Of a stretch of 64,000 bases of DNA, positions 17,483-26,644 are shown in pieces. Positions within the stretch are counted from its first letter, which is position 1. Every line of letters begins with the position of its first letter. Source of the stretch: an uncultured Ruminococcus sp. (GTDB lineage: Bacteria > Bacillota > Clostridia > Oscillospirales > Ruminococcaceae); contig UQDR01000005.1 of assembly GCA_900539835.1 (NCBI GenBank), forward strand, positions 54,189 through 118,188, in the 5' to 3' direction. The translations under genes were made by a program, and so were the position numbers. The notes beneath the pieces are model-generated. The model worked only from the letters and a program-made list of their open reading frames with translations. It was not told where the DNA came from and ran no database searches.

Positions 17483-18577
17483 TTAAACATTAAACCTGAA
17501 CAGCACAATATCTCCGTCCTGCATTACATATTCTTTACCTTCAAGGCGGACAAGTCCTTTTTCCTTTGCTCTTGTCATTGAACCGCAAGCCATAAGATCG
17601 TCAAAGGACACAACCTCGGCACGGATAAAGCCTTTTTCAAAGTCAGTATGAATTTTTCCTGCTGCCTGCGGAGCTTTTGTACCTTTTGTAATAGTCCATG
17701 CTCTTACCTCAGGTTCACCGGCAGTAAGATATGAAATAAGTCCGAGAAGAGAATAACCCTCTTTGATAATTCTGTTAAGTCCTGAAATCTCCAGTCCCAG
17801 TTCAGAAAGAAACATTGCTTTATCCTCATCAGACATATCAGAAATTTCAGCTTCAATCTGTGCACAGATCGGAAGCACTGCACTTCCCTCTTTTTCTGCT
17901 ATTTCACAGACCTTTTTATAATGCACATTTGTATCAATATTATTTACAAAATCGTCCTCAGACATATTTGCTGCATAGATAACGGGTTTTAAAGAAAGCA
18001 AAGGTGTTTCTTTCAATACATTCAGCTCGTCCTCATTCATCGGATAGCTTCTTGCGGGCTTTCCGTCTTCAAGATGTGCCAACAGCTTTTCAAGAAAATC
18101 AACTGCTGAAGCCAATGATTTATCGCCTTTCATTGCTTTTTTGGTTCTGTCAAGCTTTCTTGTCACAAGCTCTGCGTCAGAAAAAATAAGCTCCAAATCA
18201 ATTGTTTCTATATCTCTTGATGGATTGATACTGCCGTCTACGTGGATAATATTATCGTCCTCAAAGCATCTGACAACATGGACTATAGCGTCAACCTCAC
18301 GGATATTTGCAAGAAACTTATTTCCAAGACCCTCGCCTTTTGAAGCGCCCTTAACAAGACCGGCTATATCGACAAATTCAAGAGTTGCCGGAGTAAACTT
18401 CACAGGATTATACATATCTCTGAGCTTTTCAAGTCTTTCATCGGGAACAGAAACAATCCCTACGTTTGGTTCTATTGTACAGAACGGGTAGTTAGCTGAT
18501 TCTGCTCCAGCATTAGTGAGAGCATTAAAAAGAGTTGATTTTCCTACGTTTGGTAACCCTACCATACCTAATTTCAT
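17483..18577 (-). CDS. ychF: YchF/OLA1-type translation-associated ATPase
   Basis: Obg-like P-loop ATPase that binds ribosomes and has roles in stress and redox response. The protein starts MKLGMVGLPNVGKSTLFNAL with the Walker A, has the G2/G3 region FVDIAGLVKGASKGEGLGN, and the family-specific NMSED in place of NKxD, which gives ATP preference. The C-terminal TGS domain includes VRAWTITKGTKAPQAAG and HTDFEKGFIRAEVV. From the ATG at 18577 it has 364 residues, the normal length. Longer in-frame starts (TTG at 18598, ATG at 18589) lie on or before the AAAGGA and are not favoured. Monocistronic, with its own terminator. Confidence 0.97.
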   Translation of the reverse strand: MKLGMVGLPNVGKSTLFNALTNAGAESANYPFCTIEPNVGIVSVPDERLEKLRDMYNPVKFTPATLEFVDIAGLVKGASKGEGLGNKFLANIREVDAIVHVVRCFEDDNIIHVDGSINPSRDIETIDLELIFSDAELVTRKLDRTKKAMKGDKSLASAVDFLEKLLAHLEDGKPARSYPMNEDELNVLKETPLLSLKPVIYAANMSEDDFVNNIDTNVHYKKVCEIAEKEGSAVLPICAQIEAEISDMSDEDKAMFLSELGLEISGLNRIIKEGYSLLGLISYLTAGEPEVRAWTITKGTKAPQAAGKIHTDFEKGFIRAEVVSFDDLMACGSMTRAKEKGLVRLEGKEYVMQDGDIVLFRFNV

Positions 18578-18632
18578 ATTTATGACCATTCCTTTCAAAT
18601 TAACAGCAAGTTTTTTATCATGTCTTTATTTA

Positions 18633-18878
18633 TCAGAATGAATATGCTTCGGTTTCATCTTCCCACTCTGCATTTTCATTATCTTCATCACAATCAAAGC
18701 AATCGTCAAAACAATTACTATCGGCACTTCCTGCATTCATACTGTTTTTATTATCGCAGCAGATTTTTATACCTTTTTTGATTGGTGCAAACATAAAGCC
18801 CAGCACCATGCCCAGCATGAACATTCCAAACATTTTCCAGAATCCTAAGTTCTTTTTTTCACAAGTTGTATTCTCCAT
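18633..18878 (-). CDS. Small membrane-anchored protein with an acidic Cys-rich tail, 81 residues
   Basis: The product has one hydrophobic segment at about residues 13-32 (WKMFGMFMLGMVLGFMFAPI), then a basic KKGIK turn and an acidic C-terminus with several cysteines (CFDDCFDCDEDNENAEWEDE). The hydrophobic segment plus AxIKKG pattern recalls YtxH-like small membrane proteins. The ribosome site AAAGGCGG lies about 8 bases upstream. It sits between the permease gene (18896, same strand) and ychF. The cysteines could bind metal, but this is only a guess; I do not recognise a named family. Confidence 0.7.
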   Translation of the reverse strand: MENTTCEKKNLGFWKMFGMFMLGMVLGFMFAPIKKGIKICCDNKNSMNAGSADSNCFDDCFDCDEDNENAEWEDETEAYSF

Positions 18879-18895
18879 AACGAATACCGCCTTTC

Positions 18896-21673
18896 TTATT
18901 CTATAGATTTCAATGATTCGACCATGTCGATTTTTTTTAATTTAAAGTGCAGGACAAGGTTGACTGACACTGCAAATACTGCTGTAAGGAGAGCACCCAA
19001 AGCATATGCCCACCACACAAGCTCACGGTTAAACATTACCACATCAACTTCAGTTGTGATAACTACGAAATAATGAAGAACTTTACCTAATATTTCGCCG
19101 ATTAATATACCAATCAGAGCAGAAATTATATTTTCTCGGTAGATATAGGAGGATGTTTCGCCGTCATAAAAGCCGAGAAGCTTTATGGTTGCAATTTCTT
19201 TTACACGCTCGGTAATGTTGATATTTGCAAGGTTATAGAGGACTATCACTGCTAAAAAACCTGCACAGAATATCAAAAGAATTACGATTGCATTCAGGCT
19301 GTCCACTGAATTCAGGAAGCCTTTGCTTGAATCGGTTTTATAGGTAACGCCCAAAAAGCTGTTATCAGATATTATTTTTTCTTTAAATGCTTCATTATCC
19401 GTTTGGCTTCTTATTTTCAAAAAAGACAGATTTGACCGGGGGATTTCTCCATAGGCTTTTTCATAAAGCTCAGGAGAAATAAAGATATAATGCAGGGCAT
19501 AATTTTTGACGATGCCGCCTATTTTAAGGCTTACAGTCTGCTTTTCCTGTGCTTCTATATTAATGCTTTCGCCGACTTTAAGATCAAGCATTTTTGCCAG
19601 CTTTTCCGTTATAACAACGCTGTTATTGTCAATTTCAATGGCTTTATCATCATTTGCGCTCTTAAGATTAACATATTCTTTTATTTCTTCAGGATTTTCA
19701 GGAACAATAAGACCTGCATTCTGAGAAGCTCTGTCATTCTCGGCGGTAACGTCAGTTTGTGAAAAGAACATTGCTGATTTTATCTCATCATAATCTTTAA
19801 GCTTCTGCTTTGAGCTTTCCAAGTCTTTTGAAGAATTCAAAAGCACTTCGGCATCATAAATGAAAATTTCATTAAACTGCTTATCGGCTATAGACTTAAT
19901 TGAATATTTCAAGCCAAAGCCTGTGACAATTAGTGCTGTACACCCGGCAACACCCACTATTGTCATAAAAAATCTCTTTTTGTATCTTAATAGATTTCTG
20001 ACAGAAACCTTACCGAGAAAGCTAAGTTTATTCCATATAAAATCTACTTTTTCAAGCACAACACGTCTGCCTGATTTGGGCGGCTTGGGACGCATTAGCT
20101 GTGACGGTTGGGAATTAAGGGATTTTACTGATGAATACACTACTGCTGAACATGTACACAGGACAGATGCAAGCATACACAAAATCAAATAATTCAGTCT
20201 AAACGGTGTATTTATTTTCGGGATATTATACAGAATTTTATAGCTGTCATAAATTATATACGGAAACAACTGCAAGCCAATTATTACGCCGACTATGCTG
20301 CCTAAGACTGCGGCGACAGAGGCATAGATTATATACTTCATTATTATTCTGAAGGATGAATATCCCAGCGCTTTATAAGTACCGATTATAATTCGCTGTT
20401 CCTCAACCATTCTTGTCATGGTATTAAGACACACGAGAGCTGCGACAATTATAAAAAACACAGGGAAGATTTTTGCAACAGCGTCAACCTTTTCACTGTC
20501 GCCTTTAAATGAGCTGTAATCTGCTGAAGAAAATCTATTAAACTCATAAAACTGAGGATTTTCAATCAAGGACAACTGTTGTTCCGAAGATTTTATCTGT
20601 TTATTTATCTCATCAAGCTGGGCTTTATATTCTTTTTCAACAACTGCGTCCCCTAATTTTCTGGCATTCAAAAGCGCTGTTATTTTCTCAAGCTTGGATT
20701 TTTCCTGAGAAAGCTTAAACTGTGTGACTGTATCAGCTGTTCCTTGTGATTCAAGTTGTTTAATACTTTGCTGAGTGGTTTGCTCCAGCAAAGTCAACGC
20801 AGATATATCGCATTTTAAAAGCTCCTCCAAGGTTTCAGCCTGCTGTTTTGCAGAGTCAATATCCTCCTCAGCTTCTGATTTCATTTGGTTAAACCTATTA
20901 TTAACGCTGGTTTCAAAAGCATTTACAGCGGAAGATTTCTTCTTATTTACCTCATCAAGATACCCGTCCGAAAAGGGATCAAGACTGCTCAAACCGTCAA
21001 AGGCGACATACAATTCGCTGTAATAATCGCACACAAAGTCCTCTTCGGGAACCATAATATAGCTTTGTACTGTACCGTTACCTGCCTTTGTAGCATCTCT
21101 TTCATAGCCTATATACAGCGGAGATGTTACAATTCCCACGATTTCATATGTATCTTCAGCAAATGTGTCATAGATATCTTCATTGTCAAAGGCTGAGGAC
21201 AGTTTCAAGGTGTTTCCTACTTTAAAGGTATCAGGTGAAGATAATTTTACTTCGACGACGCACTCGCCTGATTTTTCAGGATAGCGTCCCTCGGTCAGCA
21301 CAGGCTTATTAAGGTAGTTGTCACTGTTTTTATCCATTGAGTCGTTATATGACATGACCTTTAAAACCACGTTACGGTTATTATAATTATAAAAAACGTC
21401 TTTGGAATATCCGGGCATTGCGCCTTTTACACCGTCAGCATGGCGTACTGCCGTAACGTCCTCAGATTTGATTCCAATAGTTGATACCAGCTTCAAGTCC
21501 ATTAAATTATTTTCAACAAAATAATCAGTCGCTGTATCGACCATATCGGGCATTGTAGCTTTGATTCCTGAAAAAAAGCCGCAGCCTAATGCTATTATAG
21601 TAAAAATTGAAAGGAATCGGCTTACAGAATGTTTTATTTCACGAAATGTATCAAGCATTAAAACATTTTTCAT
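18896..21673 (-). CDS. FtsX-like ABC transporter permease with a large extracytoplasmic coiled coil
   Basis: A 925-residue membrane protein. One transmembrane helix near the N-terminus (SRFLSIFTIIALGCGFFSGI) is followed by a MacB-like extracytoplasmic region. A long charged coiled coil at about residues 255-375 is rich in Glu, Gln and Lys. Two FtsX-type permease blocks of several helices each follow (from about residue 400 and from 820). The ATG at 21673 has AAAGGA 6 bases upstream; upstream codons come from the repeat region. No ATP-binding cassette gene lies next to it, which is unusual, so the partner ATPase must be elsewhere. The substrate is unknown; lipids, peptides or cell-wall enzymes are common in the family. 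Confidence 0.88.
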   Translation of the reverse strand: MKNVLMLDTFREIKHSVSRFLSIFTIIALGCGFFSGIKATMPDMVDTATDYFVENNLMDLKLVSTIGIKSEDVTAVRHADGVKGAMPGYSKDVFYNYNNRNVVLKVMSYNDSMDKNSDNYLNKPVLTEGRYPEKSGECVVEVKLSSPDTFKVGNTLKLSSAFDNEDIYDTFAEDTYEIVGIVTSPLYIGYERDATKAGNGTVQSYIMVPEEDFVCDYYSELYVAFDGLSSLDPFSDGYLDEVNKKKSSAVNAFETSVNNRFNQMKSEAEEDIDSAKQQAETLEELLKCDISALTLLEQTTQQSIKQLESQGTADTVTQFKLSQEKSKLEKITALLNARKLGDAVVEKEYKAQLDEINKQIKSSEQQLSLIENPQFYEFNRFSSADYSSFKGDSEKVDAVAKIFPVFFIIVAALVCLNTMTRMVEEQRIIIGTYKALGYSSFRIIMKYIIYASVAAVLGSIVGVIIGLQLFPYIIYDSYKILYNIPKINTPFRLNYLILCMLASVLCTCSAVVYSSVKSLNSQPSQLMRPKPPKSGRRVVLEKVDFIWNKLSFLGKVSVRNLLRYKKRFFMTIVGVAGCTALIVTGFGLKYSIKSIADKQFNEIFIYDAEVLLNSSKDLESSKQKLKDYDEIKSAMFFSQTDVTAENDRASQNAGLIVPENPEEIKEYVNLKSANDDKAIEIDNNSVVITEKLAKMLDLKVGESINIEAQEKQTVSLKIGGIVKNYALHYIFISPELYEKAYGEIPRSNLSFLKIRSQTDNEAFKEKIISDNSFLGVTYKTDSSKGFLNSVDSLNAIVILLIFCAGFLAVIVLYNLANINITERVKEIATIKLLGFYDGETSSYIYRENIISALIGILIGEILGKVLHYFVVITTEVDVVMFNRELVWWAYALGALLTAVFAVSVNLVLHFKLKKIDMVESLKSIE

Positions 21674-21734
21674 GAGGATTCCTTTCCTTTCATATAATTG
21701 GCAGATAGAAAACAAGGATACTTTCAAAAGCTTA

Positions 21735-22274
21735 TTACAGTGGGGGCAAAACATGCCGTTATCACGGGCTGTCGAGGACAAACTCAGCTGCGCTGAGTTG
21801 CGCCCCTACGTTGATTTTGCAAGCTTACTACAGCGGGGTCAAAACTATAAATTATCACGAACTAATACCGTGACATGCGCCGTGTGCAACGGCAACACCC
21901 AGTTTGTCTATAACTAAGTTTGTTTCGTTGCCGTGCAAATTTGCTAACGCAAATTTCCGAGATAGCATGAAATATACTTCACCCGTTTCACGAGAACAAA
22001 ACTTAAAGTCCTCACAAACTGGTCCGTATTGCCCCGTCTGGGCTAAGACTGGGACGTCTGAGGACAAACTTAATGTAGTAACGGGACGTCGAGGACAAAC
22101 TCAGCTGTGCTGAGTTGCGCCCCTACTGTGCTGAGTTGCATTCTTACACTGACGGGCTGTCGAGGACGCCAGCCCCTACACAAGTTTTACAAACTTGTCA
22201 CAGCGAGGTCAAAGTATTGTATCTCACAAACTGATATCGTAACATGGCCCGTGCGGCCGAGCACCCCGTCCGGG
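21735..22274 (-). repeat. Copy 4 of the modular intergenic repeat family, the longest, after the aminotransferase
   Basis: On the minus strand it starts right after the aminotransferase stop with CCCGGACGGGGTGCTCGGCC, then GATATCAGTTTGTGAGATAC, TTTGACCTCGCTGTGACAAG, several GTAGGGG...CTCAGC and GTCCTCGAC units, and a TTAGCCCAGACGGGGC box. The palindrome AAATTTGCGTTAGCAAATTT with flanking ACGGCAACG and TGTTGCCGTTGC is shared with copy 1 over roughly 95 bases. Copy 4 therefore combines the modules of copies 1, 2 and 3. It fills the gap between the permease and aminotransferase genes; the short open frames in it are not convincing. Confidence 0.87.
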
Positions 22275-23468
22275 TTAGGACCCGAACATTTCTTTGGAGA
22301 GCTTTCCTACAAGCTCACAGCCTTTAATGATCTGCTCATCTGTAGGGGTAGAGAAATTAACACGGAAGGATGTTGTTTTATCCGTTTCATTTACCATAAA
22401 TGCTGAACCGGGAACAAGAGCTACTTTATACTCCTGTACTGCTCTGTTACAGAACTGCATCATATCGCAGTCCTCAGGCAGTGTACACCAGATAAACAGA
22501 CCACCCTCGGGTTTTGTACACTTGATTTTACTTGAAAAATTCTTTTTGATTTCATCAAGCATCAGATTACATTTTTTCTTATAAATTTCTCTCAATGAAG
22601 CAAGGTGCTTGTCCATATCACACTGTTCTAAAAATTTAGATGCAAGCACCTGTGCCCAGATATTTGTATGAACATCAGAAACCTGCTTACATACGATAAT
22701 CTTTGAGATAATTTCCTTTGGTCCGCTGACATATCCCACACGGATTCCGGGAGCAAGGACTTTAGAGAAAGTTCCGGAATAAACAACTACGCCGTCGTTA
22801 TCCATGCTCTTAATTGATCTTATATTCTCACCTGCAAATCTCAAGTCGCCGTATGGGTTATCCTCAAGAATTACTGCGCCGTATTGTTTAGCAAGGGCAT
22901 AGACCTTTTCACGCTTTTCAAGGGACATAGTTTGACCGGTAGGATTCTGGAAGTTAGGTATAAGATAAATAAGCTTTACTCTTTTTTCTTTAAGAGTTTT
23001 TTCAAGCTCGTCCACATTGATTCCGTCCTCCTGAAGTTCAATTCCATGAAGGTCAACATTATATGATTTAAAAGCATTCAATGAGCCGATAAAGCTTGGC
23101 GCTTCGCAAACAAGTGTATCTCCCTCATCACATAGCACCTTGGCGGTAAGCTCATTTGCCTGCTGTGCTCCGCTTGTAATAATAAGTTCGTCACGCTCAG
23201 GGTCAAAATTACCTTCACGCTGCATTCTTTCCTTAAGCTGTTCACGGAGCTTTGGATATCCTTCTGTAAGGCTATACTGCAAAGCAAGGATTGGATCTTC
23301 TTTAAAAATCTCCTCAGAAATTCTGTTGATCTCCTTAACAGGAAATGCTTCAGGCGCAGGATTTCCTGCGGCAAATGAAATCACTTCGGGATCGGAAGTA
23401 AATTTCAAAATTTCTCTTATAGCCGAAGCTTGAAGATGTGATACTTTTTCTGAAAATGAATAATTCAT
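22275..23468 (-). CDS. PLP-dependent aminotransferase, class I/II (2-aminoadipate/aromatic type)
   Basis: A fold-type I aminotransferase of 397 residues, resembling the stand-alone enzymes related to the MocR aminotransferase domain, such as LysN. Motifs: SFAAGNPAPEAFPV at the N-terminus, ITSGAQQANEL, YLIPNFQNPTGQTMSLEKR, ILEDNPYGDLRF, and the PLP lysine in YSGTFSKVLAPGIRVGYVS. The C-terminal FRVNFSTPTDEQI carries the substrate-carboxylate Arg. GAGGTT is the ribosome site. No pathway neighbour indicates the substrate; 2-aminoadipate, aromatic or branched-chain amino acids are possible. Confidence 0.9.
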   Translation of the reverse strand: MNYSFSEKVSHLQASAIREILKFTSDPEVISFAAGNPAPEAFPVKEINRISEEIFKEDPILALQYSLTEGYPKLREQLKERMQREGNFDPERDELIITSGAQQANELTAKVLCDEGDTLVCEAPSFIGSLNAFKSYNVDLHGIELQEDGINVDELEKTLKEKRVKLIYLIPNFQNPTGQTMSLEKREKVYALAKQYGAVILEDNPYGDLRFAGENIRSIKSMDNDGVVVYSGTFSKVLAPGIRVGYVSGPKEIISKIIVCKQVSDVHTNIWAQVLASKFLEQCDMDKHLASLREIYKKKCNLMLDEIKKNFSSKIKCTKPEGGLFIWCTLPEDCDMMQFCNRAVQEYKVALVPGSAFMVNETDKTTSFRVNFSTPTDEQIIKGCELVGKLSKEMFGS

Positions 23469-23664
23469 AACAAAACCTCTATTCTAAAAAATTATATACA
23501 ACATGCTTATAATTATTATACCATACTTTTTTACAAAAATAAAGAGGTGAAAGGCATTTTATACTGATATTTTCCCATTCTTTAACTATATACACATATA
23601 AAACTACGGCTTGTCATAGAATTAAATTAAGCAAACAAAAAGCTATGACAACGGAGGTATAGAT

Positions 23665-25377
23665 TTGAAAAGGCAAGGCTTTCTTAAAGGGTCGGCTATT
23701 CTTTTAGGAATGGTAATTATAACAAAGGCTTTGGGGTTAATATTTAAAGTTCCTCTCACGCACATACTGGGCGGAACAGGAATGGGATATTTTTCTTCAG
23801 CATTTGCAGTTTTTACTCCCATATTTGCTATTGTAGTTTCGGGAATACCATCTACTATTGCAAGAATGACGGCAGAAAACTATGCATTTGAGCGTTTTCG
23901 CAATGTCAGAAAAATAAAACGGTGTGCAATGATTTTATTCAGCATATTGGGTATTTTAGCGGCAGGGATCGTTATTTTAATGTCTCGTTTTCTGTCAGCG
24001 AACGTTATAAAAGAGCCTAATGCTATATGGGCTTTGCTTGCCATTGTTCCGTCTATTCCTGTGGCAACTGTTATGTCGGTTGAGCGAGGATATTATGAAG
24101 GTTTAAAAAACATGCTTCCTACAGCGATCTCAGAAATTATAGAAACAATATTTAAACTTATATTTGGGCTTGGTTTTGCATTTTTAGTATTAAACTACAC
24201 AAAAGAGCAATATTATTCAACGGGCGGCTGTTTCGGAGAATACTGTTCGTCTATTGACGAAGCAATTTACACTGCACTCCCATTTATAACGGGAGCATCT
24301 GTTCTCGGTGTTTCTTTTTCCACCTGTATGGCGAGCATTTACATAATCATATCCGGAAAAATTCACGGTGACGGAATAACCGAACAAATGCTAAGGCTTG
24401 ACAGATCAACTGACAAGACATATTCCCTTTTCAGCTCGCTTATAAAAAATGCTTTTCCAATAGCCATTGCTTCGGTAATCACCACACTGACAAATATACT
24501 GGACCTAATTTCAATAAACAGCTGTATTAAGCGTGCAATGTCGGCAGATGAAAGCTTATTCGCATCTTTTATAAATGAGAATCTGACACGTGAGATGATT
24601 CCCAACTTTATTTATGGATCATACTCAGGGCTTGCTATGATGGTATTCGGGCTTATTCCCACACTTACTGCCATGTTCGGAAAAAGCATACTGCCGTCCT
24701 TATCCGAATCATGGGCAAAAAAAGACAAGGAATCAATTAAGAGAAATTTAAGCGGAATGCTTTTAATAACGTCTGTTATTGCTTTTCCGTCGGGAATCGG
24801 AATATCTACTCTTGCAAAAGAAATACTTGAATTTCTTTTTGGCGGCAGGGCTGATGAAATCTCGGTAGCGGCAATGCCACTTTGTATTTTAGGTCTTGGT
24901 GTAATTTTTCAAGCGATATCTATTCCATGTTTCAGCGCACTTCAGACTATCGGGAAACCGCATCTTCCGGTTATAATAAGCTTAACAGGCGGAGCAGTTA
25001 AGCTTATAGGAAACATCATTCTTATACCCATTCCTCAGATAAACATTATGGGTGCGGCAATATCCACTGTTGCTTCACAGGCAGTGATTTGCATATGGTC
25101 CATCGGCGCAATGCTTTCTGCAGCAAAAATAAAAATAAACTATAAGGATATTTATATCAAACCGTTATTTGCATCAATACTTTGCGGGATTACAGCCAGA
25201 TTCAGCTTTGATATAGCAATAAAATACTTTTTTAGTATAATTAATTTCAGAATTTTAGTAGGATTTTCAATATTATTTGCCGTCATTATGTACTTTTTTT
25301 CACTATATTTATTGTGCGTTTTGCCGAAAAATCAAATAAAAGCGCTATTTTATAAAAAAAATCAAAAAAGCTATTGA
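23665..25377 (+). CDS. SpoVB/YabM-type polysaccharide flippase (MOP superfamily)
   Basis: A 570-residue integral membrane protein with about 14 hydrophobic segments. It begins MKRQGFLKGSAILLGMVIIT and contains the family's FKVPLTHILGGTGMGYFSSA and later FGGRADEISVAAMPLCI. The MOP superfamily includes lipid II flippase MurJ and sporulation protein SpoVB. The start is a TTG at 23665 with GGAGG 7 bases upstream. It precedes mazG, hup and rqcP in the same order as yabM, yabN and yabO in Bacillus subtilis, which favours a YabM-like role in cell-wall or spore polymer export. It could be named spoVB, but family members are not easy to separate by eye. Confidence 0.9.
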   Translation: MKRQGFLKGSAILLGMVIITKALGLIFKVPLTHILGGTGMGYFSSAFAVFTPIFAIVVSGIPSTIARMTAENYAFERFRNVRKIKRCAMILFSILGILAAGIVILMSRFLSANVIKEPNAIWALLAIVPSIPVATVMSVERGYYEGLKNMLPTAISEIIETIFKLIFGLGFAFLVLNYTKEQYYSTGGCFGEYCSSIDEAIYTALPFITGASVLGVSFSTCMASIYIIISGKIHGDGITEQMLRLDRSTDKTYSLFSSLIKNAFPIAIASVITTLTNILDLISINSCIKRAMSADESLFASFINENLTREMIPNFIYGSYSGLAMMVFGLIPTLTAMFGKSILPSLSESWAKKDKESIKRNLSGMLLITSVIAFPSGIGISTLAKEILEFLFGGRADEISVAAMPLCILGLGVIFQAISIPCFSALQTIGKPHLPVIISLTGGAVKLIGNIILIPIPQINIMGAAISTVASQAVICIWSIGAMLSAAKIKINYKDIYIKPLFASILCGITARFSFDIAIKYFFSIINFRILVGFSILFAVIMYFFSLYLLCVLPKNQIKALFYKKNQKSY

Positions 25378-25441
25378 AATTTTTGAATAATTGGGGTATG
25401 ATTATAAAGTATCCTTTTAATGTGCTGAAAGGAAGCTTATT

Positions 25442-26254
25442 ATGGAAAAAGAAATAGCAGAATTACTCTCAAAGGAAAAATATAATATTTATGATCTTGC
25501 CATGATTGTTAAGGTGCTCCGAAGCGAGAACGGGTGTCCTTGGGACAAAATCCAGACGCATCAATCAATCCGCAACGACTTTCTTGAAGAGGTTTATGAG
25601 GTCATTGAAGCTATTGACTGCAACAGCAGTGAGATGCTTAAAGAAGAACTGGGAGATGTTTTGCTTCAAGTTGTTTTCCATGCTGAGATCGAGACCGAAA
25701 AGGGCAAATTTGATTTAGACGAAATCGCAAATGATATTTGCAAAAAGCTTATTATTCGTCACCCCCATGTTTTCGGCGATGTTACTGCTGAGAATGTGGA
25801 TATCGTACTTAAAAACTGGGACTCTATCAAAAAGGAGACCAAGGGGCAGGAAAGCTATACTGACACACTAAAGAGCGTTCCAAAGGTTTTTCCTGCGCTT
25901 ATGAGGGCGCAGAAGCTGGGGAAACGAGCTTCAAGAGCCGGTATGGATTTTGAAGGCATTGACGATTGTTTTAACAGTCTTAAATCAGAAGTGACCGAAA
26001 TTGAAGAGGCTTTAATTGCCGGCGACAATGAAGCGGCGGCTGAGGAGTTAGGCGATTTGCTGTTCTCATGCGCCAATATGTCAAGAAAGCTTAATATGGA
26101 TGCAGAAGAGCTTTTGGACAAGGCAAATGAAAAGTTTCTCAGAAGATTTGAAGCGGTTGAAAACTCAGTCAAGCAAGACGGTTTAGACATGGCGTCTTTA
26201 GACCTGAAAACACTTGACAGCTATTGGGAAAAGGAAAAATCTATCGAAAACTGA
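25442..26254 (+). CDS. mazG: Nucleoside triphosphate pyrophosphohydrolase MazG
   Basis: Hydrolyses (d)NTPs to the monophosphate and PPi, clearing abnormal nucleotides. The 270-residue protein has two MazG domains. The first has the signature NGCPWDKIQTHQSIRNDFLE and EEVYEVIEAID with the Mg-binding EExxE...ExxD pattern, and KEELGDVLLQVVFHAEIE. The second has EVTEIEEALIAGD and AEELGDLLFSCANM. A GAAAGGA ribosome site lies upstream. It has no N-terminal methyltransferase-like domain as in YabN. It is flanked by the flippase gene and hup, matching the yabM-yabN-yabO order with an added hup. Confidence 0.96.
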   Translation: MEKEIAELLSKEKYNIYDLAMIVKVLRSENGCPWDKIQTHQSIRNDFLEEVYEVIEAIDCNSSEMLKEELGDVLLQVVFHAEIETEKGKFDLDEIANDICKKLIIRHPHVFGDVTAENVDIVLKNWDSIKKETKGQESYTDTLKSVPKVFPALMRAQKLGKRASRAGMDFEGIDDCFNSLKSEVTEIEEALIAGDNEAAAEELGDLLFSCANMSRKLNMDAEELLDKANEKFLRRFEAVENSVKQDGLDMASLDLKTLDSYWEKEKSIEN

Positions 26255-26298
26255 ATCAGAGGATGATTCAAAAAGAATTTATTTGGAGGTATAAACAA

Positions 26299-26574
26299 AT
26301 GAAAAAAGCTGAACTCGTTAATTTGATTGCAGAAAAAGGAGATTATTCTAAGAAAGACGCTGAAAAGGCTCTTTCAACAGTAATTGATTCAATTACAGAA
26401 ACACTTACAAAGGGTGATAAGATTGCTCTTGTTGGTTTCGGTACATTTGAAGTTCGTGACAGAGCTGCAAAGGTTGCTATCAATCCTTTGACAAAAGAGA
26501 AAATCAATGTTCCTGCTAAGAAAGTTCCTGCTTTCAAGGCTGGTAAAGCTCTTAAAGACGCTGTTGCTAAGTAA
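26299..26574 (+). CDS. hup: DNA-binding protein HU
   Basis: A 91-residue HU/IHF-type histone-like protein that bends and compacts DNA. It begins MKKAELVNLIAEKGDYSKKD, has the dimer-core GFGTFEVRDRAAKVAINPLT, and the DNA-intercalating loop with the conserved proline in INVPAKKVPAFKAGKALKDAV. The ATG at 26299 has GGAGG 9 bases upstream; the open frame reaches further back, overlapping the mazG end, but without a ribosome site. A strong terminator follows. Presence of hup between mazG and rqcP is a clostridial arrangement I recognise from related genomes. Confidence 0.98.
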   Translation: MKKAELVNLIAEKGDYSKKDAEKALSTVIDSITETLTKGDKIALVGFGTFEVRDRAAKVAINPLTKEKINVPAKKVPAFKAGKALKDAVAK

Positions 26575-26589
26575 TTTCAAAATTGTTCA

Positions 26590-26626
26590 GAACCCGGCCG
26601 ACACAACATCGGTTGGGTTCTTTTTT
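26590..26626 (+). terminator. Terminator after hup
   Basis: GAACCCggCCGA (26590-26601) pairs with TCGGttGGGTTC (26609-26620) with a symmetric two-base internal loop, followed by six T. It separates hup from rqcP, so rqcP probably depends on partial read-through or a local promoter. Confidence 0.9.
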
Positions 26627-26644
26627 GGATGAAGGGAGATAAAT

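Noticed and set aside
21855..22113. Short open frames on both strands in repeat copy 4
   Set aside because: They share their translation with the repeat boxes and lack ribosome sites.
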